DNA of 41,455 nt from Apostichopus californicus (lineage: Eukaryota > Echinodermata > Holothuroidea > Aspidochirotida > Stichopodidae). Where the stretch lies: positions 1-41,455 of the forward strand of contig JAIPMN010006517.1 in assembly GCA_020650975.1 (NCBI GenBank), in the 5' to 3' direction. The notes beneath the pieces are model-generated. The model did no database searches. It saw nothing but the letters and a program-made list of their open reading frames with translations, and was not told the origin of the DNA. The position numbers were made by a program, and so were the translations under genes. The first letter of the stretch is position 1, and each line of letters opens with the position of its first letter. Of the stretch, positions 22,791 through 33,209 are shown one piece after another.

Positions 22791-22944
22791 ATTGTTTGTA
22801 GCATCATAGCCATGTTCCTCCACTATTTCTTCCTCTCTGCATTCGCCTGGATGTGTCTGGAGGGAATCCAACTCTACGTCATGTTGGTGGAGGTCTTTGA
22901 AGCAGAGAGTTCTCGCCGAAAATACTACTACCCCTTCGGCTATG
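22791..22944 (+). CDS. latrophilin-like receptor, exon 12: TM3
   Basis: Codes residues 510-561. [20 protein letters not shown] and [19 protein letters not shown] form TM3 and the start of ICL2, very close to vertebrate latrophilins ('LHYFFL..F.WMCLEG..LY..LVEVFE'). C512 at the outer end of TM3 is the conserved partner of the ECL2 cysteine in exon 14. [11 protein letters not shown] leads into TM4. The donor is gtgagt. The frame stays open to 23226 beyond the donor, which I treat as read-through. Confidence 0.97.
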
Positions 22945-23476
22945 GTGAGTCTGTCGATAAAGTGCCCTGGCTACTGGGCAAAGTCACCGAGCAATGTCAA
23001 AATGAATTAACAAACTGCATGAAAGAAAGAGCATATATACAATTTGATGTAACTAATAAACTACTTTCTAGATCCTGTTCGGTACACAACAAATGTCATT
23101 ACTCAGACTACTTGGACTATTTTCTAGCCAGATTCATACATATCATAAAGTTTAAAATGTTGCTGTATGAGTTGGATATTTTCACAAACTATAAATTATT
23201 TGGAAAGTTTAATCTCTCAAAGATGTAGGTTTTTTTGTTGTCATGTTCATCTATTTTAATGGAGGTGAATTATCTGTAAGGGTGGCAGTTGGTTAGAAGG
23301 TATCGCAAAGCAGATTAATAGCTGTTTCTCTTTTCTTTCCTTATCAACTTTGCACTTCACTAAATGTTAATCACAACGAATGAGTCACTGGCTCCTTATC
23401 GTAACAATCAGTACCACACCGGATTAATGTATGAAGGTAACGTTGATGTCATATTTGTTCTTCTTCCTCTCCGCAG
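22945..23476 (+). other. intron 12
   Basis: 532 bases. The exon 12 frame stays open for about 94 codons into it (to 23226), but the donor gtgagt and the family alignment show the exon ends at 22944. The acceptor is cctctccgcag. Confidence 0.8.
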
Positions 23477-23543
23477 GTCTCCCAGCTGTAGTGGTGGCAG
23501 TCTCTGCTGCCCTCAATTTCCATGGTTACGGCACAGAAACATA
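23477..23543 (+). CDS. latrophilin-like receptor, exon 13: TM4 and ECL2 start
   Basis: 67-nt exon coding residues 561-582. GLPAVVVAVSAALNF is TM4 and HGYGTET starts the second outer loop ('YG.E..CWL' in the family). It starts in phase 1 and ends after two bases of Tyr583. The acceptor is ctccgcag and the donor gtgagt. Confidence 0.95.
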
Positions 23544-24790
23544 GTGAGTTTTATGCTCCCATCGTTTGCGATCCTCGTGAGAGGGCTATGAGTCAAAATT
23601 TACCGAGACATTTTTTTTTATCGTTATCATTATTATATTATCCTTTTTGCATATCAGCTTTCTGCTTAAGTATAAGATTGTTTTCATGGTTAGGGCTTAC
23701 CACTTTATGGACTGTGGAACAAGTTAATGGTGTGTGCATATGTGTATGATGAATAAGGAGTTCATCAGTTTTATTTACAGTTCAAGCAATTAGAGAAATA
23801 GACATTAATGCATAGATAACATCAGAGAGAAACAGGCTGTTCACATCATGTTACCGATGTGATTCGCTAGGTTGTTGTAAACATTGAATGGTGTAATCAA
23901 TCGAATATGCTACCAATGCAATCCGCACCTCAGAGAAATTCATCCATCCAGATTTTTTAGGTTAAAGTGTTCCCGTACCCCATGTTTATCAATATTTTAT
24001 TTGAAAGTGCTAGCACTCGTGATTGCAAGCGACTTTCAAATAAGCCGGTACAATAAAAATATTCTTTTGGAAATGATAAAACGACAGTGTCATATTTCAG
24101 TAATATTGAAATCAAAATATGTTAGTATTACAAAGTAAGATGCTAAGACTTAGATTAGTCTGGTAACCATGGGAACTTGGACTAGACTAGTAACCATGGG
24201 GAATTAATTCCAAAGTGAGAAGAATGTCGTCAGTTAAGCCCTAGAAAGATGCCAAGACAAAGGTAGAGATTAAAAGATGTATTATAGTCAGTTCTGACTG
24301 GTTTGGTCTTAGATTTCAATCAAGTTTCATAAAGACAATAGACAGAATGATGATGTGGTAATTGTGCTTGTTCTAGATGATTTTGATAAGAGATAAGTAC
24401 TACTGACAATGGATAATGAAGTTTGGAGTGTGTGTAAATGGCATGACTTGTCTTATTCAATCATTGTGTATTAATTCTGCCTCAACAGAGAGATAGAGAG
24501 AGGGGGTGGTGTGGGTGGGGGAGGGGAAGAGGGTGGGACGGGCAGAGTGGAAGTGTGTAGTAGCATCGATATCTTCTTTTTCTTCTCGTTCAGAATGACA
24601 GGCACATTAGTCGTCACATCTTAATGAAATTTGATGCACTCGATGGAAAGAATATAGCTTGGAATGAAAATGCTATTATTAAGATCTTTAATGAGAAATC
24701 TTGATGAATGATAATGAATATGCTAAGTGTATTAGCAGTTGATGCATTTGGATCAATTCACCGATTTGGAAACAAGTATTGTGTTATCAA

Positions 24791-24956
24791 GCCAGTTGGG
24801 ACATTTCGCCTTATGCTAATACCACACTATAACTGTCCTTCTGTAACATGCTTCAAAGCACTCGCACTGACAGTACAAACAGTTCTTACTTCAAAGACTG
24901 CCTTTATTAAAGCAGTACATTGAAGTACAGTATGGAAAGATTGTCCCCAACTGGGT
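24791..24956. mobile_element. MITE-like inverted-repeat element, copy A
   Basis: The left end gccagttgggacatttc is the approximate reverse complement of the right end gattgtccccaactgggt. The interior carries catgcttcaaagcactcgca, also found in copy B. Too short to encode anything, so at most a non-autonomous element. I do not see a clear target-site duplication. Confidence 0.6.
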
Positions 24957-25117
24957 GCTGTTGTAAGAGCAGTTATGAATATTGATGAGTGGTTAATGAA
25001 TATGGATACTGCCAATTTAATATAATGCATTAGAAAGAAACACACACCCCTGGGAACAATGATTCTCTAATTACGATTGTGCATTGACGATTGCGCATGA
25101 CTATGTATATTGTTAGA

Positions 25118-25350
25118 ATACAGTACACCCAGTAGGGACAAGTTTCTATATCCTGTACTCTCATGTCATGCTTTAAAGCACTCGTTCTGACAATATGGGC
25201 AATACCAATAATCATGTTTCTGTCAGAAAAATGGTAGGAACTGTGAATACTGTCAGTACGAGTGCATTGAAGCATGACATGGGAGGACAGTATATTGAGT
25301 GCTATCAACATTGGAAAATTGTCCCAAACTGGTTGGTTGTACTGTACTTT
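25118..25350. mobile_element. MITE-like inverted-repeat element, copy B
   Basis: The outer ends tacagtacacccagtaggga and the complement of tcccaaactggttggttgta are inverted copies. An inner pair, catgtcatgctttaaagcac (about 25162) against the complement of the segment at about 25247-25281, makes a long imperfect hairpin. It shares end and interior motifs with copy A but has diverged. Confidence 0.65.
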
Positions 25351-25565
25351 TGATGGCTAATTCTAAGGTTATATTAGATATTTGCAAAGCATAATATTAA
25401 CAGTATTGTTGCTGAGGGTGACCTGAACCAAACATTGCAAGGGATAGACTAGTTGTAACTTTTATCTTTGATTATGTCTGATCACATCATATTCCTATCT
25501 ATATATAGGAATATTGTTATGATTCTATTTGTTATTTGTTGTGTCCATCTCTTGTCTCTTTGCAG

Positions 25566-25632
25566 CTGTTGGTTGTCTACTGATAAATACTTTATTTGGG
25601 CATTTGTTGCACCCATTTGTGTCATTATTTTG
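25566..25632 (+). CDS. latrophilin-like receptor, exon 14: ECL2 cysteine and TM5 start
   Basis: 67-nt exon coding residues 583-605: YCWLSTDKYFIWAFVAPICV, then IIL. C584 is the conserved ECL2 cysteine expected to pair with C512. CWL....YFIW.F..P is the latrophilin signature at the top of TM5. The acceptor is ctctttgcag and the donor gtgagt. Phase 2 to 0. Confidence 0.96.
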
Positions 25633-26259
25633 GTGAGTAAACGCTCCGTTTTTAGCCATAACAGAGAATTTTGGTAGTGGGACAAAGAAGATGAAGATGG
25701 TGTCTATAGTTGAGGAAATGTGAAAAACTCAAAGTGTGAATTTAACATTGTTTGCTAAAGTTAGCTGCAAAAGTAGGAAAAATCTGGTTAATTGGAGATG
25801 TAGATCAGCTTTTTGAACCTCAGAATGTGGCATGTAGATGCACCTCTTTTATGTATAATCCTCAGATGGTGGTGTTTATTATGAAGGTCAGAGGTCATCT
25901 GAGATCAGCTTTTCCACACTGGAAGACTATTTTGGAAAAAAGTGGCTAAATTGCTGATATATTTTGCAATCCGTATCAGCTGTTTATTTAGTTATTGAGT
26001 CTTACTAATATTTCTGTAATGGTCAATATAGTTGGAACTCTCTGACGTCCTGGTTAGGACTTGCGACATATTATATTTAGTTGCTCTTTCAAGGGAATGA
26101 CTAACATTTTAAAGCAAGGAATCACAAAGCTTGGGCTAGTATAGGTATCACAGCATTTAAAAAAAAATAATAAAAACAAAATATATATATATATATTTTT
26201 ATGATTATTTTTTTTTATGAACCCCTGTGATAACAATCTATCTCGCTCAACTTTAACAG
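25633..26259 (+). other. intron 14
   Basis: 627 bases, AT-rich, with an (AT)n stretch at about 26182-26197. The acceptor is caactttaacag. No other feature. Confidence 0.85.
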
Positions 26260-26357
26260 GTTAACACAGTTTTTCTGACAATGGCGATGTTCATTATGTG
26301 TAGACACAGCAAACTGCAGACCAACCCAAAGGAAAAGAATATGGGAGAAAAGATCTC
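26260..26357 (+). CDS. latrophilin-like receptor, exon 15: TM5 end and ICL3 start
   Basis: Codes residues 606-637 plus two bases of 638. VNTVFLTMAMFIMCRHSKLQ finishes TM5 and TNPKEKNMGEKIS is a basic/polar start of ICL3. Its end, ATC TC before the strong donor gtgagt, is in phase 2. All four candidate cassette exons in the next intron and exon 16 begin in that phase. The short direct junction (...EKI-S-SWLRG...) gives a compact ICL3 like vertebrate forms without an insert. Confidence 0.95.
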
Positions 26358-26924
26358 GTGAGTACTCAAGTCTAATTTCATTTACACTTGAGGCATTGTA
26401 AAGTGGTCAGAATTTTTAAACGGTATTTGAAGTATTTTTGTTTTTTAAATAAAACCTTTGATAGACCAGTTTTGTTTTCATTCTATGGTATTTCGCAACA
26501 AAACTTTGTTTAGATCTGTCCAATGACTAAACAATTTCCAACTTCCTGTTTGCTTATTCCACAACACCTGTGTTGCGGTATCACGTTATACGTCACTTAT
26601 TACTACCTTAATGATGAAAAACCATAAGCTTTCTACTGCAGGGCAAGGTCCGTCCATCTACGTAATACCACACCTTTTATTACGGTTTGTTTTGAAATTG
26701 CTCACCTATTACTTCTCAAACATATGCTTGAGGTAATATTAACAATAGTACACAAACATACTAGCTGAGTTTGTACTGTAAATGATTCCTGTAAGGCTGT
26801 CGATAATATCTACATCTCCTTGCACAGGAAGGGTTCGTGGGTGGGAGAGGTATGTTTTAATCCCCCGAAAAAAAAACAAGTCTTGTGTTCATCCAGTGTA
26901 CTTTTCAAAACACAATGGCTTCAT

Positions 26925-27510
26925 AAATGGATCAGACACTTGAAAATAGGTCAGAATGGTAATTTTAGATCAAGTCTTTTGCCAGTGAAGTGGATCGTTA
27001 CTGGCAGATCAAATTTTCATCGTTGTATCATGATCCTCGTTGGTAGGTAAGGTCTCTAATCATTCAGATCCCACGGATGAATACATTATTTGTTAATGGA
27101 TCAACCTTCCATTAATGGATCAAGGGTGAGTGGTAGATCAGTTCTCCAATCACAAAAAGTGGGGATCCAAAAGGGGATCAAATATTCACAGAAGGATCAG
27201 GTCCTTATGGTGATGATGAGATCTCCCTTCAGGAGGAGTGAATCCTGGTTGATAAAATGTTCATGAATGGATCAAGTCTTTGGTGAGGGATCAGGTTAAA
27301 TGCATTCTCCATTTTGAAATGGATCCCAAAACTGTAGGTCAAATCTCTGTGACTGAATCAGAAATCCCTATGGTGGATCGTATGTCCATTCATGAATATA
27401 TTGAATCCTTTGTTATATTAAATGCTGACTAACGGATCAAGCTTTTAACAAATCCATTTGGTGGATCATGTCTTCCTCTAAAATTGGGTTCCTTTCTTTA
27501 GATCAAATCA
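26925..27510. repeat. degenerate GGATCA-rich segment
   Basis: ggatca/gatcaa motifs recur irregularly every 20-40 bases (for example aatggatcaa, gtggatcatg, agggatcagg) over about 580 bases. This looks like a decayed tandem array of a roughly 25-35-base unit. No function is evident. Confidence 0.55.
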
Positions 27511-28530
27511 CCATCAATTGATAGGCGATGGGCTAAGTTTTCAAGTTATCGCTCTCACCTATTGATATCTCTTGATGATTCTGATGCAATTGACAGATAA
27601 CTGTTCAAAACAACTAAAACATTATGGACTCATTAGCCCTCTTCCTGGTTTGGTTGTTTATTTGTGTTTGATTATTCATTCTTAACGAGTCACCACAAAC
27701 TTGTTTTTGGTAACGCAAATAGATGTCGGTTATAAGCGAGAATTTGCACCTTTCTTTTGCCTGGATTAGCCTTTGTAATCGCTTGATCCATTTATAGTGG
27801 ATTGGGTTCCAGATTAAACACGTTTCATCTGGAGGACATTGATGATGTCACAACTCAGACTTATCTCCTCATGATGTTAAAACATCTTTTATGACAGTTG
27901 TGCAATCAGACAACCACAACTTGACGCCTACCATTTTATGTCGCTACAGAGAAAGGCGAAGGATGACCTTAAAACATATTTTATCATAGTTATAAAGTAA
28001 TTGATCATTTATAAATATATATGACATATTTTGGTACATATCTGCGGAGTGGATCTTTATTGGGCTTGCAGAGCAACGTGTGGTGTTATAAATATTTTGG
28101 TTGATCGTTAAGGTTGCTCGGAGGGTTTCGTTATGGATTATTATCAAACGATCTGGGTGAGGTACTTATTATTTATCAGTTGGTATCAGACTGACTCTTC
28201 CATTGTCAGGGGCGATAAATCTTCATGAATGCAGAATAAGTTATTTATCAATGCTATATTAGATCATACATTAATAAAGGGACTGTTACGAAACAAAGAA
28301 GGATTTCAGTAAGTGTACAAAGGAATGAGGTCGCTGATTTTCTTGATAAAGCAAAAGAATAGGTCTGTGATAATTTCACAAATGATGTTTCATAATTGAT
28401 TAGAAATGATTGAGTGGAAATAAAAAAAAAAGATGTTTCTTTTGATAGACCGTAGCTGTGGACCCCTTAAAGCAACAAGCTGCATTTACAGCTTAGTGCA
28501 TCGCCAGTTATTGTGAATGCTGGGGGGGGG

Positions 28531-28889
28531 GGGCCTTAAGGAGAAGAGAATGTAAAGTGTTTCTTTGTTGTGTGCGCGTCCATTGTCACTACAGTAAAGA
28601 ATCCTTTCTCATATCTCAAGAAAATTTGTTTAAACTCCTGAAATTTATGTCTGCTGAAATTTTCATGTGACCGTTCAAGAAGGGAAAAAAGGGGGTTTGC
28701 TGAAGTGCGGGGGCCTTAAGGAGAAGAGAATGTAAAAGTGTGTCTTTGTTGTGTGCGCGACCATCGTCACTACAGTGAAGAATCCTTTTTCATATCTCAA
28801 GAAAATTTGTTTAAACTCCTGAAATTTATGTCTGCTGAAATTTTCATTTGACCGTTTAAGGAAGGGAAAAAGGGGGTTTGCTGAAGTGT
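28531..28889. repeat. tandem duplication, 180-bp period
   Basis: gggccttaaggagaagagaa at 28531 recurs at 28711. Similarity continues through aagaaaatttgtttaaactc and cctgaaatttatgtctgctg to gggggtttgctgaagtg. The few differences suggest a fairly recent duplication. Confidence 0.93.
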
Positions 28890-29249
28890 GTAATGCTAGT
28901 TTGAATCCAGTGCTATATGGTTGTCAGTTTCAACCTATTAATATAATGGTCAGCAGTGTTGTACCCAAGTATGCTAGATACTCAAAAATGGTCACTGGTG
29001 CTTTGAAGGGGGGGGGGGTAATGGCAGGGGGGTCAACTACTTTTCAAAACTTAGGGCAACTTTTCGCACTCTAACATTGAGGGTGATACTGATGTTCTTC
29101 ATGCCATTGTTTAAACTGGTTGTTAGTTTCTGGTAAAGGATTTGCCTCGTACAATCGGTCTCTCGTTTCTCTATGTGTCCGATTCTCCCGTGGCTGGAAC
29201 CCATTTTAAGAGACTATCATTCTTTTTTGAATTGTGCTATTGTTATCAG

Positions 29250-29333
29250 TGGACAACACCACATGCCTGCAGACAATCCCTCCTGTGACTGCCAACCAGA
29301 CCAACACCCCGAAGGCAATTTCCACGTGGTCTT
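29250..29333 (+). CDS. candidate ICL3 cassette exon a (84 nt)
   Basis: Bordered by ctattgttatcag and gtaaga. Length is 84 (3 x 28), it starts and ends in phase 2 and is open in the frame set by exon 15. It would insert 28 residues in ICL3: GQHHMPADNPSCDCQPDQHP, then EGNFHVV, with the junction codons completing Ser and Leu. It is rich in His, Pro and Cys (HH, CDC), unlike the basic ICL3 start. Support is splice-site quality, symmetric phase and position only. The family tolerates alternative short exons in ICL3, but this sequence itself is not one I recognise. Confidence 0.5.
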
Positions 29334-30078
29334 GTAAGAGAAACGATCCATGAAGTCGTTATTGATTGTGTTATTAAATGTTTGTGCCACAAAATTTGTT
29401 TGAAACCTTTTTACTTTTAAATACTCTAGTAAACATATTACGTTTCCTTTTGTTTGTTATACTCTCTGTCAGAGAAGTATGTTTAATTTTTCTGCATGCA
29501 AATGTAGTCTTTATATTTTAGTATTTTCAGTTTTAGGGGTTCCACACCCCAACTCCCCCTTCCTACCCGACATTGGCTCACCTAGGAGATAGATTTTGTT
29601 CCAAGTTGAGTTCAAGTTTTCGCTCTCCACCCATCCATGGATGAGGGAGGGACTGAGTGAGAAAAATTCTCCTGACCTAAATATTTTGTTGCCACATAAA
29701 TTGCTTAACATCTGTCCCTCATTTAATCTCACCCTTCTGTGTAGATTACAGACAACTGGATTTTGCAAATTTTCTTCTCGTTGGTGGTGATATTAAGGAG
29801 AGTTAGAATATTAAGGCCCATTTGTATCGTGTGGCCAGCTGGGCCCATAGGACACAAGAACTAAGCGACCTAAGAAGGAAATAAGCCCTCCTTATTTTCG
29901 TTACGTATTTCCGGAACTTGAAACTATACCCCATGCTTTGTTTTTATAGCTTGATTCTTTTTTTCAGTCCTGTGCTTCTGTTTGCAAAAATTATCATCTA
30001 TAGTTTGTGGTTTAATTTTTTGTAATACCTGCATGATTTATGTCATTGCATGGTCTGGTCAGATGTATCTCGCTGCTT

Positions 30079-30208
30079 GCCAGGGGCGACCCCTGGAGCC
30101 GAGTCCCTCTTGCCAGGGGCGACCCCTGGAGTTGAGTCCCTCTTTCCAGGGCAACCCCTGGAGTCGAGTCCCTCTGCCAGGGGCGACCCCTGGAGTGAAG
30201 TCCCTCGC
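30079..30208. repeat. GC-rich palindromic tandem array, 4 copies
   Basis: Four copies of a 31-34-base unit. Its core ccaggggcgacccctgg is an inverted repeat (CCAGGGG / CCCCTGG), followed by ag.cgagtccctct. One copy has lost a base (ccagggcaacccctgg). It is an island of GC in AT-rich DNA. Each unit could form a hairpin in DNA or RNA. Confidence 0.9.
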
Positions 30209-30824
30209 TTAGGCCTAATCATTTATATAGCCTCTTGTTATAAACCCTTACCGTCATTTCAAATTTGGAGATTCTGTCAACTACCCTTATCACAAATAGC
30301 AATCCCATGAATGATGGTAGAGAGATGAGTGATAAGGTACTTTTATGATTGTTTTATCTTCCCGACCCTATGTAAGCAGGACTTTGAGCCTTGCAGATCA
30401 TAGCAGATGATAAAATACTGGACTCGTCAGTTTGGGGTGACAAAGTAGCCTGCTGACCTGGAAACTACTTCAACTCCTAAATCTGATCTATAATTTTAAG
30501 CAACTAATCAATTTCTTGTTGGCGTAAGGATGTGGCTTAGTGTATCCTTTAGAAAGTCGATGTTAATGAGCGATTTACTTCACTCCTACTCCGGTATTCC
30601 CAATGAAAAGTAACAGCTCCATACCATCACTAGCTGACTTTGAAGATTGGGTTGTTAGTGCCAACATTGACAGTATAGAGACCGGGTGGGGGGAGGGAGA
30701 GGGGCGGAGGGGGGGGGGAGCAATTGGTTGTATAAGTTTCTCCTGTTTGTACAACTATTTTTGCTAACTATTTTCTTTGTTCATTATTTCCTGTCTTTTC
30801 TTTTCCAATCGTTCTCTCTATAAG

Positions 30825-30860
30825 TGAGGACCAACTTTACACCCCATCAGACAAACTCAT
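30825..30860 (+). CDS. candidate ICL3 cassette exon b (36 nt)
   Basis: Preceded by an excellent pyrimidine tract (tttccaatcgttctctcta, then taag) and followed by gtaaga. 36 nt, phase 2-2, open: S-EDQLYTPSDKL plus a junction codon. It would add 12 residues with a proline-directed Thr (TP) and an acidic start. A second donor-like gtaaga lies exactly 18 bases downstream; using it would add an in-frame TAA. The splice signals are the best evidence. Confidence 0.6.
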
Positions 30861-31679
30861 GTAAGATCACGTCTAATCGTAAGAGTGCTGCTGTATCATT
30901 TGCTGGAATGGTGTCAGCAGCCTTCGTTTGATGTTATCTGGTGTCTGTAGTGGGATTATGTGTTTGATTCATTTATAATTGCATATCTGTCTGTCTTCGT
31001 TTATATAGATGGCGTTTATAAGCTTTCGTCAAAATTCAGTCGGGGGTATATGTTCTTCATATCTCTAAAATCTTGACAGAGGTATACAAACCTTTTTGGG
31101 GTTTCCAAGGGGAAATTGGGTTAGGGGAGACTGAATGGAAAAGTGAATGTACCGTTGTGGGAAGGAGAACACACACTGCAGTAAGGATGTGAGGTTTTTT
31201 GTAGGGTTTAACTGATAACAACAGACACTTTGTTGATTTAACTCTGTTAAGATCTTATCTCCGAGAGGCAGATGCTTCTCCTCCCTGACGAGTTTCTGTT
31301 AGTCGTCGCAGGTTCAAAAATCTAGTTCGATACGAAGAGAAAACAGTCGGAATATGATTAAACGGACAAATAAACAGACAGGTCTGTAAGAAAAAGTTCA
31401 CCAAGGTTACGTAGGTATTATAGAGAACTACACGTTGTTTAGCCACTGGATATTTATGTATAGCATATGTCAAGTCTAGGAGTGACTTTGTTGTTTAACA
31501 ATGCCAGTCTTGTCTTGTGACAGGTAGTGTTTGGGTTATAACTTTATACTGAAAAGTTGCATCATACATGTTAGTAAATGTTGACAAAACTTGGTTCAAC
31601 TTTGGTTTACTTGAAGGATATTTGAGATAAGATATGTGGTCAAATCAGTGTTACATAGTATACAAGCATGTTATTTTTT

Positions 31680-31930
31680 ACCAGGTTTTCATGTTTGATT
31701 TTTTTGACCAGGTTTTTAAATGAATTGCATGAAAATTGACCGGGTCTTTCATATGGTATTCTCATCAGGTTTATCATGTGATACTTGACTATTAAACTAA
31801 TGATGGTTAAGTAGGTCTTCATATGAATGTTTGACCAGGTATTATGTATGATTTTAACCTGGTTTCTCATGAAAACTTGACTAGATTTTTCCTAAGATCT
31901 TTGACCAGGTTCTTCATATGATATTTCATG
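31680..31930. repeat. degenerate array of tgaccagg units
   Basis: Repeated ttgaccaggtttttcatatgat-like units (for example tgaccgggtctttcatatgg, tgaccaggttcttcatatga) spaced about 28-35 bases apart with many substitutions. A decayed tandem repeat. Confidence 0.65.
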
Positions 31931-31996
31931 GGACATGATATGCCTTGGTGGAATGTGGTTATCGGGTACTATTGTGCTTGTGTTTGTATTCAAGGT

Positions 31997-32460
31997 AGCA
32001 TACGCCCATTAAAAGCCCCATTGACTTACACACTAAATCACAGAAGTAATGTGGTCTCTAAGTCTAGATAGAAGTTCTCATTAGCTAAACGCTACCCATC
32101 ACCAGATAGCTGACAAGTTGGCCTTTCATGGCAATATCAATTTTCCGTATAATGACCATGTAGCTTTTTTGCTATCCGAGCCGGAAGTTTTCGTCACTTG
32201 TAAACAAACCTCTTTCACTCAGTGGTAAACAATTTTCCTACGCTGCTCCTGGGAGGCCTTAAAGGGGTCTAAAATTGCCTCAATTGACCCAATTTTCTCA
32301 CTACATGCACTTCCATTCATGCTCTTCAACATGCAAGCCACAAAAAACTAGATCGTGATTGATAACAGGTCAAAAAAGATGTTCTCCTTCTGCTTTTTGG
32401 CACTTTTCCTGAAGGAGAACACTTGGGGCGGATTGATATAGACGCTAATTGGAGTATGCC
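31997..32460. mobile_element. inverted-repeat (MITE-like) element
   Basis: The left end gcatacgcccatta (from 31998) is an imperfect inverted copy of the right end taattggagtatgc (to 32459). The 464-base segment has no coding frame. Outside it, gggtactattgtgcttg (31964-31980) is repeated as gggtactatggtgcttg (32477-32493), so the element plus about 33 bases of flank lies between 17-base direct repeats. An inner hairpin tgttctccttc/gaaggagaaca is at about 32379-32422. A non-autonomous DNA transposon is the simplest reading. Confidence 0.5.
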
Positions 32461-33179
32461 AATTTATACAGTTGTAGGGTACTATGGTGCTTGATAAATG
32501 TATATACTTGCATGTTCTGGTTCATTCATTGTGCTTCGTTTCCTGGGTTGTAATTCAGTGTATTGTATTGAGTGGTGGTGGTTGGTATGTAGTTGATGAG
32601 TTTGTTGTGTATTCAGTTCTAATATTTTAGTAGTCTTGAAATATGAAGGATGTTTGCGGTTGCTTTTGTTTGCATTGTGGCAGTTTTAGATCGTGTTTAA
32701 GTTATGATGAATGAATTGTAATAATATTAAATGATTAAGAAACACAGAGGGGATGGGGAAATTCCCTATGACAGTATTCATCTCCAGTTTCTAGGGAAGG
32801 AGGAAAGGGGATCATCTCACAAAGTATTTTGCAAAAGTATCAGATGGTAAACTAACCTTTGTTGTCTGCTAATGACATTAAACAAAGAACATTGAAAAAA
32901 GAGTTATGTATACTTATTATAAAGCATTTTCTTTAGTGTATGGCCTGGTTTCTAAAATGAAATTGGTAAGTATGTTTGAAGGTATGACCCATATCTCCAT
33001 GCGTAAGACTCTAGGATTACATCTCACTACCAGATGAGAACTTCCCTTTTCTCCCTCCTGTCTTTTATTATCTTCTCAAACTCTTTCATATCTTGATATC
33101 GATTTTGCGAGAACTGTTAACGGACTGTGATTATTCACATTCTTTCAACATTATTCTGTTTATCTCTTCGGCTGTCTAG

Positions 33180-33209
33180 TGTGGGGAACACACGTATGGA
33201 GTACATCTC
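33180..33209 (+). CDS. candidate ICL3 cassette exon c (30-nt microexon)
   Basis: Strong acceptor (tctgtttatctcttcggctg, then tctag) and the best donor of the set (gtaagt). 30 nt, phase 2-2, coding S-VGNTRMEYI-S, which adds 10 residues. Its last bases ATC TC and the intron start gtaagtact resemble the end of exon 15 (ATC TC, gtgagtact), and TRMEYIS resembles NMGEKIS. It may therefore derive from a duplication of that exon end. Vertebrate latrophilins also use short alternative insertions just before the SW of TM6 (family knowledge). Confidence 0.65.

Larger units (their letters stand above)
23544..25565 (+). other. intron 13 with two inverted-repeat elements
   Basis: 2.0-kb intron in ECL2. 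It contains a G/A-rich stretch at about 24485-24545 and two related inverted-repeat elements at 24791-24956 and 25118-25350 (listed separately). No exon is seen between them. Confidence 0.8.

Noticed and set aside
26828..26849. Possible extra ICL3 microexon between ccttgcacag and gtatgt
   Set aside because: 22 nt, so it shifts the frame into exon 16. An 18-nt variant using a weak internal AG would keep frame but has a poor acceptor.
27008..27046. 39-nt open phase 2-2 segment between ggcag and gtaagg
   Set aside because: Length and phase fit, but there is no pyrimidine tract and it lies in the GATCA repeat region. Kept only as a weak possibility.
31009..31045. Segment between tttatatag and gtatat
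   Set aside because: 37 nt with a TAA in the required frame.
32937..32965. Segment between ttctttag and the strong donor gtaagt
   Set aside because: 29 nt and has an in-frame stop in the ICL3 phase.
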